A stretch of DNA of 7,971 bases from an uncultured Eubacteriales bacterium (GTDB lineage Bacteria; Bacillota; Clostridia; Oscillospirales; CAG-272): NCBI GenBank assembly GCA_900547725.1, contig URHR01000078.1, positions 1 through 7,971 on the forward strand. The letters run 5' to 3'. The notes below the pieces were generated by a model. That model searched no databases and had not been told where the DNA came from. It saw nothing but the letters and a program-made list of their open reading frames with translations. Positions 1 to 6,470 of this stretch are shown in pieces; the stretch's first letter is position 1, and each line of letters begins with the position of its first letter. A program made the translations under genes and the position numbers.

Positions 1-1490
1 CCATGCGTGAGAAACCACGCACGGATGACGATATCCTTCACGCCCGCAGGCTTGAGACTGTTCAGCGTGTTCCAGAGCGTGAGCGCGTCCTTTTCGTTCG
101 GATAACCGCCGTCGATAACCGCAAAGCTGCCGTCCTCCAGCAGAATGACATACCCCATGCCGCCCACATTGCCCGCAAGATCGTCGACAACGGTGCCGTC
201 TGCAAGATCTCCGCCCGGATAGTTCAGCCCGAGTTGAGTCACGCTGACATCGCAGATCTTGGTATATTCGCTTGCGAGAATCGGGAAGTTGGCGTTCTCC
301 TGCGCGCTGACCCGCATTTCCGAAAGGTGCTTCAGCCAGTACGCGTGAACCTGCGTGTTGTCCTTGCGGTAGGTTGCCGCCGACACGGACGTGCCCCGGT
401 TGGTCTGCCAGACCGCAAAGCCCTGCACCTCCAGCTCGCGGCAGTATGCGTCAAAGACGGTTTCGTCCACGCCCTTCCAGAACAGCTGAACCGTCTTGTC
501 GCCGCAGTTGAACACGCCGTCATAGTACCGCCCCGCCGCGCTGACGGGCAGATCGCCGTAGTAGCCCGCGTTGTTGCTCGCCACGATGTTCTCACGCGGA
601 TAGCTGACGCTGACCTTTCCGTCTTTATCGGTGTAGCTTGCGTATTTCAGATTTTCCACGAACGCGTCCACGGCAAGCGTGACGTCCTCGTCCGTCCAGC
701 CGAAGAGAATGATTTTCCGCCCCACATAGTAAATGCCGTAGGTGTCGGGCGCGCAGGACTCCTTCAGGTTGTTGAACTCGTCGTAATTGGTCTGCCCGAC
801 CAGAATTTCAGGCGCTTCGGAATCGTGTGCGGCGCTGTCGGTCTTAACGTCAAGCGTCCCGCTTCCCAGATTCTCCAACGCCTCGGCAATGCGGTACATC
901 CCGTCCATTGCCCCGTCGGTCGCGTACTGCGCGCGGATCAGGCGGTAGAGCGGCTTGCCCGCTTCCACCAGCGTGATCGCCTCGGCAGTGCCGATATGGC
1001 GCAGATCTCCCGGGATTTCCGCCGCCGTTCCCGTCAGGTAATTGGCAAGAAACCACTGAACCGCCAACGGCGTAAAGGCTTCGGTAAAGCCCGTGATGAC
1101 CAGCTTGTTTCCAACCGCCGCAACCGCAAATTCGCCCGCCTTCAGCGTTTCCAGAACCTGCGCAGTCTCGGGACGATTGGTGTGTCCCACCAGAATTTCC
1201 TTTTTGGAGGAATCCGCTTCCTTCCCCGCCTCCAGAAAGTCCGTGCCGAAATCCGGTGTGCCGCCAAGGAGGGTCAGCATCGCCTCGTAGAGATCGGAAG
1301 CGCCGGAAATCACGCTGTCGGAGGTCATTTGCGGGCGCACCAGACTGTAGCCCTTCAGTTGCTCCGGCAGAATCGGCTCTGCGGAGACCCCGGTGTCAAC
1401 CGGCGGTTTCCCGCTCCCCTTACACGAAGAGAGAAACAGCATGGCAAACAGCAGCAGGAAACACCCGCAGCGGAATACCGTTTTTTTCAT
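1..1490 (-). CDS. Metallo-beta-lactamase-fold lipoprotein with duplicated N-terminal domains (3' end cut by window edge)
   Basis: Open frame of 496 codons with no stop before the left edge, so the C-terminus is missing. The start has GGAGG (1496-1500) 5 bases upstream. A lipoprotein signal is visible: basic MKK, a hydrophobic stretch at residues 11-20, then lipobox LSSC with Cys23, so the protein should be anchored outside the membrane. Residues about 97-151 and 227-281 are an internal duplication: each starts EILVGxTN, has a VGxKxxxxG core and ends TxxAVxxFxxN. This pattern recalls the small domain beside glycosidase catalytic domains (GH20b-like), from memory only. Residues about 320-395 form a separate alpha/beta domain (GVFNCGDKTVQLFWKG onward). 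From about residue 445 the metallo-beta-lactamase pattern appears: YVILLEDGSFAVIDGG (Asp460) and then WFLTH (His496), where the zinc motif HxHxDH should begin. Such proteins hydrolyse a range of substrates; this substrate is unknown. It is separated from the upstream operon by repeats, so it is probably its own unit, although I see no convincing promoter. Confidence 0.88.
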   Translation of the reverse strand, partial: MKKTVFRCGCFLLLFAMLFLSSCKGSGKPPVDTGVSAEPILPEQLKGYSLVRPQMTSDSVISGASDLYEAMLTLLGGTPDFGTDFLEAGKEADSSKKEILVGHTNRPETAQVLETLKAGEFAVAAVGNKLVITGFTEAFTPLAVQWFLANYLTGTAAEIPGDLRHIGTAEAITLVEAGKPLYRLIRAQYATDGAMDGMYRIAEALENLGSGTLDVKTDSAAHDSEAPEILVGQTNYDEFNNLKESCAPDTYGIYYVGRKIILFGWTDEDVTLAVDAFVENLKYASYTDKDGKVSVSYPRENIVASNNAGYYGDLPVSAAGRYYDGVFNCGDKTVQLFWKGVDETVFDAYCRELEVQGFAVWQTNRGTSVSAATYRKDNTQVHAYWLKHLSEMRVSAQENANFPILASEYTKICDVSVTQLGLNYPGGDLADGTVVDDLAGNVGGMGYVILLEDGSFAVIDGGYPNEKDALTLWNTLNSLKPAGVKDIVIRAWFLTH

Positions 1491-1531
1491 ATAAGCCTCC
1501 TTACTTAAAACATAATAGCCATGACAATGCC

Positions 1532-1573
1532 GATAGATATCATCTTTGGAAATATGGCGGGATGAAATTTATC
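1532..1573. repeat. Imperfect hairpin leading into repeat copy A
   Basis: Arms 1532-1544 and 1561-1573 can pair at 11 of 13 positions (GATAGATATCATC against GATGAAATTTATC), leaving a loop of about 16 bases ending in GGCGG. The right arm runs into the ATCCCCCC start of repeat copy A. Copy D has an equivalent hairpin at 6780-6822. It lies in the upstream region of the lipoprotein gene, whose start is at 1490. Confidence 0.5.
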
Positions 1574-1623
1574 CCCCCTCATCAGTCGCTTACGCGACAG
1601 CTTCCCCCCGAGGGGAAGCCTTT
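1566..1623 (+). repeat. Palindromic intergenic repeat, copy A
   Basis: First of four copies; orientation is defined here as plus when it begins ATCCCCCCTCATCAG. It contains two adjacent hairpins: GTCGC/GCGAC around a four-base loop (1586-1599) and GCTTCCCC/GGGGAAGC (about 1600-1619). Read on the minus strand, the first loop is GTAA, a GNRA-type tetraloop. The AATTTAT run before the C tract is shared with copy D. Its core matches the reverse complement of copy B at 52 of 53 positions. No coding function is likely, although frames across these copies stay open. Confidence 0.85.
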
Positions 1624-1759
1624 GGTAAAATCCCTTTTGTGTATTGGCATAAATGAGAATCAGCTAAAATTTGAAGCTGTATACAAAAGCAAACGCACTC
1701 TTTAGGAAAGGCTTCCCCTTGGGGGGAAGCTGTCGCGTAAGCGACTGATGAGGGGGGAT
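1571..1759. repeat. 53-bp inverted repeat pair (copies A and B) with nested inner inverted repeat, MITE-like
   Basis: Left arm 1571-1623 and right arm 1707-1759 are reverse complements with a single mismatch (CCG against CCA in the stem loop). The 83-base spacer holds a second inverted repeat, 1634-1643 (CTTTTGTGTA) with 1680-1689 (TATACAAAAG), 9 of 10 matching. The block could fold into one long hairpin. The layout is like a MITE or a BIME-type pair of REP elements. I see no target-site duplication, so two independent insertions in opposite orientation remain possible. Confidence 0.6.
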
Positions 1760-1776
1760 CTGTCCGCACCCGCCAA
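1707..1776 (-). repeat. Palindromic intergenic repeat, copy B
   Basis: Same two-hairpin core as copy A in the opposite orientation: GCTTCCCC/GGGGAAGC, then GTCGC-GTAA-GCGAC, then GATGAGGGGGGAT. It continues through a flank, GATCTGTCCGCACCCGCCAA (1757-1776), which copy C also has but copies A and D lack. Copies B and C are direct repeats starting 134 bases apart. Confidence 0.85.
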
Positions 1777-1805
1777 GCCCGCCTCACTTCCCACTTTTCG
1801 CCCTC

Positions 1806-1925
1806 TCGCCTTGTCGTGTAGTGCGAATAGAGTTCCGCAGAAAGGCTTCCCCTCGGGGGGAAGAAAACTGCAGGCAGTTTGTCGCGTAAGCGACTGATGA
1901 GGGGGGATCTGTCCGCACCCGCCAA
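1806..1925 (-). repeat. Palindromic intergenic repeat, copy C, with extra palindrome and distal module
   Basis: Core 1841-1925 is the same repeat in the orientation of copy B, including the 20-base flank ending GCCAA. Where copies A and B have one C between the two hairpins, this copy has about 16 bases (1864-1879) forming their own small hairpin, AAACTG-CAGG-CAGTTT. Beyond the other end, 1806-1823 carries an 18-base module whose reverse complement is CACTACACGACAAGGCGA. The identical 18 bases lie at 6887-6904, at nearly the same distance (17 versus 18 bases) from copy D. Confidence 0.82.
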
Positions 1926-1928
1926 ACG

Positions 1929-1976
1929 AAAAAGCTCCTTCGGGGTGACAATTGCAGGGCAACTGTCACCCCGAGG
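1929..1976 (-). terminator. Strong hairpin with following T run, candidate terminator of the leftward operon
   Basis: Arms 1941-1950 (CGGGGTGACA) and 1964-1973 (TGTCACCCCG) pair perfectly. After one A-C mismatch, TTGC/GCAA continue the stem, closing a 3-base loop. Read on the minus strand, the stem is followed by AAGGAGC and five Ts (1929-1933). The T run is several bases from the stem, so efficiency is uncertain. A similar GGGGTGACA hairpin may also be a dispersed repeat in its own right. Confidence 0.5.
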
Positions 1977-1977
1977 C

Positions 1978-2013
1978 GTTACACTTTTGGAAACACCTTC
2001 CAAAAGCTGTAAC
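1978..2013 (-). terminator. Long hairpin just after the small-peptide stop codon
   Basis: GTTACA plus CTTTTGGAA (1978-1992) pair with TTCCAAAAG plus TGTAAC (1998-2006 and 2008-2013), giving 15 pairs with one bulged base (2007) and a 5-base loop. It begins 5 bases beyond the stop codon on the minus strand. No T run follows it directly, so it may protect the mRNA 3' end or act with the hairpin at 1941-1973 instead of terminating by itself. Confidence 0.5.
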
Positions 2014-2018
2014 AACCT

Positions 2019-2159
2019 TTACAGGTTTCCGGCGTTATCGAAATTCCAATAGGTCGGCTCGTCGGTGTAGTGGTCGTTGAGCAAGCCCGTGCTGCCGGTC
2101 AGGATATCGACGGTATCGGGGGGCAGCAGTTGAATTGCGGGAGATACATAGCGTTTCAT
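2019..2159 (-). CDS. 46-residue small protein, coupled to the beta-helix protein gene
   Basis: Begins MKRYVSPAIQLLPPDTVDIL, followed by TGSTGLLNDHYTDEPTYWNF and ending DNAGNL. The frame can be extended upstream to 2246, but that would overlap the preceding gene. The internal ATG at 2157-2159 has GGAGG (2168-2172) 8 bases upstream, and that site touches the TAA stop of the upstream gene (TAAGGAGG), which suggests translational coupling. I see no signal peptide, membrane segment or cysteine. The layout (basic start, Tyr-x-x-Pro, then Asp-Ile-Leu-Thr-Gly-Ser) resembles short conserved orphan proteins that I recall from Bacillota and Bacteroidota with a DVITTSG-like motif; this is from memory, not a search. 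A GS-bounded leader and a C-terminal core rich in Asp, Thr, Tyr and Trp would also fit a peptide precursor, but no processing or modification enzyme is in the window. Function unknown. Confidence 0.72.
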   Translation of the reverse strand: MKRYVSPAIQLLPPDTVDILTGSTGLLNDHYTDEPTYWNFDNAGNL

Positions 2160-2167
2160 ATGTCTGT

Positions 2168-2172
2168 CCTCC
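2168..2172 (-). promoter_or_regulatory. Ribosome binding site abutting the upstream stop codon
   Basis: On the minus strand TAA (2175-2173) is followed without a gap by GGAGG. Ribosomes finishing the beta-helix gene would sit on this site. It supports the 2159 start of the small gene over the longer frame. Confidence 0.75.
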
Positions 2173-4794
2173 TTAATTTGCAAATCCCGAAAGGACGGTG
2201 CGTTCCGCCTCGGTATAGGGGCTGACCAGATCAAGCGTTCCGTCAATGCCCGTCAGCGTCTTGCCGGACTCCACAACGTTCGTGTAGTCCGCCGCGTCGG
2301 CTTCGGTGTATTCGCTGCCGTCCGCCCGATAAAGCTTGCCGTCGGCGGCTTTGTAGAGCAGGTCGTTCAGTGCCGAGGTTGCAACCTCTTTCACACTGCG
2401 GGACTGCTCCGCGCCTGCGTAAAGCGTGCGCACGGTCTGCCCGTTCACGGTCAGGTCGAGGTATGCCAGACCCGAGAACTTCGCGTCATAATGGTTGGTC
2501 TGAATGTTTGCGAGCGTGCCCGCGATACAGCCCTCAGTCCCCGTAAACCACTTGTTGGTATTGTCGATGGCAACATAGGCGCTCTGATCCCCGGTGTAGC
2601 CGAGCGTCTTTGCATAAGCGTCAAGCGCTTCTCTGGTAAACGCGCCCGCGCCGGAGACAAACACGGCGGGGGAAATCAGCATTCCGTACCCGACCTCGGT
2701 GTACATGGACATCCGCTCCCAGTACAGTCCGTCGGTGTTCACGGTTGCCTGGAAGCGCAGACCCGCAGGGGTCCCCAGACGGACGGAAGCGCCTGTTTGC
2801 ATCGTGAAATTCAGGTCGCTTGCGGCAGTTGTGCAGGCGAGTTTGGTGACAGTGTAGCTGTCGGTTGTATTGTCATTGTAAAACGCATCTCCCGCGCCTG
2901 TTCCCGTAATCGTGCCAAAATTGACATCGTTCACCATAACAGCCGGATTTTTTGCCCATGCGAAGAAGCCGGAGGCATACTTGGCGGAAACATTGCCGAA
3001 ATTGGTGCAATCGGAAGCCAGCACAGACGAAGTACCGTTCAGATGTACCTGCAATCCGGCGGCGGCAGGAGTTGACCCGCCGGAAACGCTGAAGTTTCCG
3101 AAGTTTGCACATCTGATAAAAGTGTTATTCTTGGTTGCATACCCGACAAAACCTGCCACGCGGACATCTGTGCCCGCAGTGGTTGCAACGGTAATATCGG
3201 AATAGTTCACGCAATTGTAAAACAGCGTCTGGTCGGCTTCCACATCGGCAACAAACGCGGCGCAATTCAACCAGTTGCCACCGAGATTCGTCAGGTTCGC
3301 GCTGAAATTACCACTGAACGAGCTGTTCAGAATCGCGCAACGGTAGGTTTTTCCGATCAAGCCACCGATATTGGCTTTCCCGCCCGTGTGCGTCACATTG
3401 GCATGAATCTGTACACCGTCAATCAAAGTACTGTAATTGGAATTGTTGTTGCAAGTCCCCGCGAGAACACCAACCGTTTTTCCTCCTGTCGCAGCGGTTG
3501 TAAACGCAACCGGGCTTTCCGCCGTACCGACAGACAGATCGGTAATCAGGGTATCCTTGCTTTTCGTCAGGAAGTTAAAGAACCCCGCATCGCTGTCGGC
3601 TTTTCCGTTGACGGTAAAGTTGTAAATGCTGTGTCCGTTGCCGTCAAACACGCCGTTGAATCCGTTTGCATTCGAAAAGACAAAGTTGTCAAAACTCTTG
3701 CCACCCAGATCGAGGTCGTTCATCAGCTTATATACGCCGCCCGCAGCGGTCATGCCCTGCAAATCGCTCAGCGTTTTGACCTCGGTCACCTTGGTGTCCG
3801 CTTCGCCGCATCCGGTGATGTAGAGATACCGGTTCGAACAGCCTTCCGACCCGCCGAGCAAAACACCGTTTCCGTTGCCGGTCGCAGTTCCCGAGAAGTT
3901 GCTGTTTTTCACATACAGGTCGGATTGGAAGCGATCGCCGACAAAGCCGCCGACATAGGCAGTTGCTCCGCTGATATTTGCCGTGTTGGTGCAGTTTTCA
4001 ACCTTCAGCGGAGAGCCGGAAAAGCCGACCAGACCACCCAGACGAACGCTACCTGTTCCGACAACCGAAACCGTTGCGTTGTTCGTGCAGGTTTCCATCA
4101 CATTCTGACGGTTGTTGTTCGTGTTGACCAATCCGACCAGACCGCCGACATCTTTTTCAACATCGGTCGTTGCAACCGCATCGGTAAACGAGCCGTATAC
4201 CTTGCATCCGGTCATCACAAATTTCTTTGCATAGCCGAAAATGCCGCCCGCAAAATACTTCCGGCTTACGGTGTTGGTATAGTTGCCGTACACCGTAACG
4301 TTCTCAATCTGTCCGATATAAGCGTCCGACGCGACCTGCCCCGCAAGGAAGCCGTGATAGCCGTCTGCGTTCGCATGGTTCGTCATCGAAATCGGCGCGT
4401 CCGCCGAACCGATTACAAGATTCTTCACAGTCGTATAGCCGCCGTCGCAGACCTTGCCGAACACGCCCATGTGTCCGTCTGCGGTCGCGCTCTCGTTTGC
4501 AAGCGTGAAATTCTTCAGCGCGTGTCCGCGCCCGTCGAGAACGCCGTTGAAGGTTGCCACCAGCGTGACGTAGGTCTTGCCCGCAAAGTCAATGTCGTTT
4601 TTCAGATAGTAAGACCTTCCCGATTCCATCGCGAGAAATTCTTCCGCAGTGGAAATACCGATCTGCTCGGCGCTGTCGGTCGTCCCGTCCGAGACCGTTG
4701 CAGTCTCCTCCGTTGCGTATGCCGCATACGGAATTGCCGCCGTCATCACCACCGCGGTCAGGAGCAGGGTCAGGGTTCTTTTCAATGCTTTCAT
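2173..4794 (-). CDS. Secreted GLUG/beta-helix surface protein, 873 residues
   Basis: Start chosen for AAGGAG (4801-4806) 6 bases upstream. The Sec signal peptide is clear: KALKR, a hydrophobic core at residues 8-22, and AYA-TE cleavage after residue 27. The body consists of two tandem modules, about 47-330 and 337-630. Each opens with a related cap (NDIDFAGK, GVLDGRGHALKNFTL; NDLDLGGK, GVFDGNGHSIYNFTV) and then has glycine-rich coils such as VGGLVGLV, LGGLVGFSG, VGGFVGD, IGGLIGK and VAGFVGYA with Cys-Thr-Asn or Asn-Phe-Gly turns. This matches GLUG-type repeats and a right-handed beta-helix, a fold used for glycan binding or adhesion. Residues about 668-815 form a separate domain starting GASVRLGTPAGLRF, which I recall at the C-termini of other clostridial surface proteins without a known function. 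There is no LPxTG, dockerin or C-terminal membrane segment, so anchoring is unclear. The gene lies 40 bases after the binding-protein gene, with no terminator between them. No catalytic residues are recognised. Confidence 0.9.
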   Translation of the reverse strand: MKALKRTLTLLLTAVVMTAAIPYAAYATEETATVSDGTTDSAEQIGISTAEEFLAMESGRSYYLKNDIDFAGKTYVTLVATFNGVLDGRGHALKNFTLANESATADGHMGVFGKVCDGGYTTVKNLVIGSADAPISMTNHANADGYHGFLAGQVASDAYIGQIENVTVYGNYTNTVSRKYFAGGIFGYAKKFVMTGCKVYGSFTDAVATTDVEKDVGGLVGLVNTNNNRQNVMETCTNNATVSVVGTGSVRLGGLVGFSGSPLKVENCTNTANISGATAYVGGFVGDRFQSDLYVKNSNFSGTATGNGNGVLLGGSEGCSNRYLYITGCGEADTKVTEVKTLSDLQGMTAAGGVYKLMNDLDLGGKSFDNFVFSNANGFNGVFDGNGHSIYNFTVNGKADSDAGFFNFLTKSKDTLITDLSVGTAESPVAFTTAATGGKTVGVLAGTCNNNSNYSTLIDGVQIHANVTHTGGKANIGGLIGKTYRCAILNSSFSGNFSANLTNLGGNWLNCAAFVADVEADQTLFYNCVNYSDITVATTAGTDVRVAGFVGYATKNNTFIRCANFGNFSVSGGSTPAAAGLQVHLNGTSSVLASDCTNFGNVSAKYASGFFAWAKNPAVMVNDVNFGTITGTGAGDAFYNDNTTDSYTVTKLACTTAASDLNFTMQTGASVRLGTPAGLRFQATVNTDGLYWERMSMYTEVGYGMLISPAVFVSGAGAFTREALDAYAKTLGYTGDQSAYVAIDNTNKWFTGTEGCIAGTLANIQTNHYDAKFSGLAYLDLTVNGQTVRTLYAGAEQSRSVKEVATSALNDLLYKAADGKLYRADGSEYTEADAADYTNVVESGKTLTGIDGTLDLVSPYTEAERTVLSGFAN

Positions 4795-4834
4795 GGGGTT
4801 CTCCTTTTCTTCGGTTTATTTTTTTGGTGTCGCG

Positions 4835-6415
4835 TCAGGTCAAGCCCTGCAGTTTTCTGATGTTGTCCTGCATGGTCGTCAGCTTGGTGCGGATGGTCTC
4901 CGCAATGCTTTCGTTGTAGGTCGTTCCCACCGTGTTGCCCTTGTTTGCGTTGATAATGCTCCGCAGTGCCTGCGTCACGCCCAGGCCGTTCGAATTGATG
5001 GTCAGCACTTTGGTGTAAAGCGCGCCCGCGTCCATCTTGATGTTGTTCGTAATCAGGTCGAGCATTTGCCATGAAGCCCGATCGTCCATGTACCGCGTCT
5101 TCAGTGCGGTTTCGTAGTAAGCGGGCGTGACCTCATGGTAGCTTTCCGATGCGAGCACCTCCAGAACCGCGCCGAGCATTTCGTGCCGCGACGTGGGAAC
5201 GGTGCTCGGAATCGCAACACCCGTGTAGGAATCGTGCTGATAGGAATAATAGTTGGTCTGGCTTTCGTCCAGTTTTGCGATCGGCAGAATCATGTATTTG
5301 TCCTTCAGATTCCGCACGCACTCGTCCTCCACGTGAAGCAGGCGGAGCGTTGCCATCAGTGCCGTCCCCGCGCCGAACTTCTCGGCAATCCTGTTCTGCT
5401 CGCCGTTTCCGCTTTCGTCGGCAAAATCGGGCTTGTAGAGATAGGTCGCTTCCTCATCGTAATAGAGCTGCAGGATCTTGTCCACCGCGTTCGTCAGCCG
5501 CTCCTTGGAAAGGTCGTACTGATAGAAGTTATCCTCGGTCTTGGTCAGAATGCTGATCTCGCAGGAGGACCAGTACGGGTCTACGTTCAGGTACGGGCTT
5601 GAAACAAAACCGTAAACGTCCTGCTCGTTGTATTGCGAATTTCCGTCCGCGTCACGATAGTAGTCCTTCGCAAGCTTATACTGCTCGTCCAACGTCCACT
5701 TTCCGCTGTTCACCATCTCCATCAGGTCGGGCGCGTCGTCGTGGGTGTTCAGCAGGGTTTTGTTGACGTAGGTCACGAACACGTAGCGGTAATAGGAAAG
5801 CGAAATCGCTCCCGTTGCCATATACTGCGCGTTGCCGATGGACGCCGTTTCGTTGAACAGCTGCGACCAGTACGCCGCCTCAAGATTCAGGTTCGGCACT
5901 TCCAACAGGTTCGACAGCAGTCCTTCGTCGGTATACATAATGGTGGAATAAACCGGATTCCACGCAATGTCAACCGTGTCCAAACCCGCCTTCATATCGT
6001 TTCGGATCTGATCCGGAACGCCGTACTGCGGCGCAGCGCCCTTCCCCATCGGGGTGTTCGTAAGCTTCACGCCGAGTCTCTGCTCCACCAGTTTGTTGCG
6101 GCGGTAGACCGCGTCGTCCACAACGTCGCCTGTCGCACGCGCAACCACCACCTCGTCGTCATACCACGAGCGGTTCGTGCTCGCAATGCGGATCACCGCG
6201 TCCCCGTAGTCCTTGTTTCCGACCGCGTCGGGAACGTCATACTTGCTCGTCTCCTCTTCTGTCGCGCCACTGTTGCCGTTCGTCGTAGTCCCGTTGTCCG
6301 AGGCCGAACCGTTGTCGCCTTTTTTTCCGCAACCGACCGCCGCCGTCAGCAGGGCAATCAGCAGAAGTACGGCAAGAAGCGACCGGAGTCCCGTCCGGTT
6401 CCGTTTTTCTTTCAT
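4835..6415 (-). CDS. Lipid-anchored extracellular solute-binding protein (family 1-like)
   Basis: 526 residues. Start chosen for AGGAGG (6425-6430) 9 bases upstream. A lipoprotein signal runs over residues 1-29: positive KEKRNR, hydrophobic LLAVLLLIALLTAAV, then Cys29 in AVGC. A low-complexity Gly/Ser/Asn/Thr linker (about 30-58) follows. The mature part starts YGDAVIRIASTNRSW and has GDVVDDAVYRRNKLVEQRLG, a pattern typical of large clostridial ABC solute-binding lipoproteins that carry oligosaccharides. Aromatic residues are frequent, as expected for a sugar site. The ligand cannot be read from the sequence. In these systems the protein hands substrate to an ABC permease, but the next genes are a surface protein and a small peptide, and no permease is visible. 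It has its own strong promoter and is first in an apparent three-gene operon. The AraC-family gene is the next gene upstream. Confidence 0.88.
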   Translation of the reverse strand: MKEKRNRTGLRSLLAVLLLIALLTAAVGCGKKGDNGSASDNGTTTNGNSGATEEETSKYDVPDAVGNKDYGDAVIRIASTNRSWYDDEVVVARATGDVVDDAVYRRNKLVEQRLGVKLTNTPMGKGAAPQYGVPDQIRNDMKAGLDTVDIAWNPVYSTIMYTDEGLLSNLLEVPNLNLEAAYWSQLFNETASIGNAQYMATGAISLSYYRYVFVTYVNKTLLNTHDDAPDLMEMVNSGKWTLDEQYKLAKDYYRDADGNSQYNEQDVYGFVSSPYLNVDPYWSSCEISILTKTEDNFYQYDLSKERLTNAVDKILQLYYDEEATYLYKPDFADESGNGEQNRIAEKFGAGTALMATLRLLHVEDECVRNLKDKYMILPIAKLDESQTNYYSYQHDSYTGVAIPSTVPTSRHEMLGAVLEVLASESYHEVTPAYYETALKTRYMDDRASWQMLDLITNNIKMDAGALYTKVLTINSNGLGVTQALRSIINANKGNTVGTTYNESIAETIRTKLTTMQDNIRKLQGLT

Positions 6416-6470
6416 GGAATGATTCCTCCTTTTCGGGTATCGGAGGCTTTTTCAGCCATCCTATATGTTC

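Noticed and set aside
3..1508. 501-codon plus-strand open frame
   Set aside because: It is antisense to the lipoprotein gene, whose minus frame has a ribosome site, a lipobox and recognisable domains. The plus translation is Arg/Val/His-rich, as expected of a shadow in GC-biased DNA.
1499..1545. Promoter for the lipoprotein gene (TATTAT at about 1511-1516, minus strand)
   Set aside because: No acceptable -35 box at 16-18 bases, so it is too weak to list as a feature.
1571..1759. Insertion sequence
   Set aside because: It is too short for a transposase and has no target duplication. At most it is a non-autonomous element.
1566..1925. CRISPR array
   Set aside because: The repeats are palindromic, occur in both orientations, vary in length and have irregular spacers. 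No cas genes.
1590..2015. Minus-strand frames through the repeat cluster (also 1702-1962 and 1784-1969)
   Set aside because: The translations are repeat-derived strings such as PPHQSLTRQ and SPRGEAF in several frames, which are typical false genes from palindromic repeats.
2019..2246. 75-codon version of the small protein
   Set aside because: It would start inside the beta-helix gene in another frame. The 2159 ATG has a strong ribosome site and a sensible N-terminus.
3388..4860. 490-codon plus-strand open frame
   Set aside because: It is antisense to the GLUG/beta-helix gene and lacks a signal, domains or a ribosome site. Codon bias of the real gene keeps the opposite frame open.
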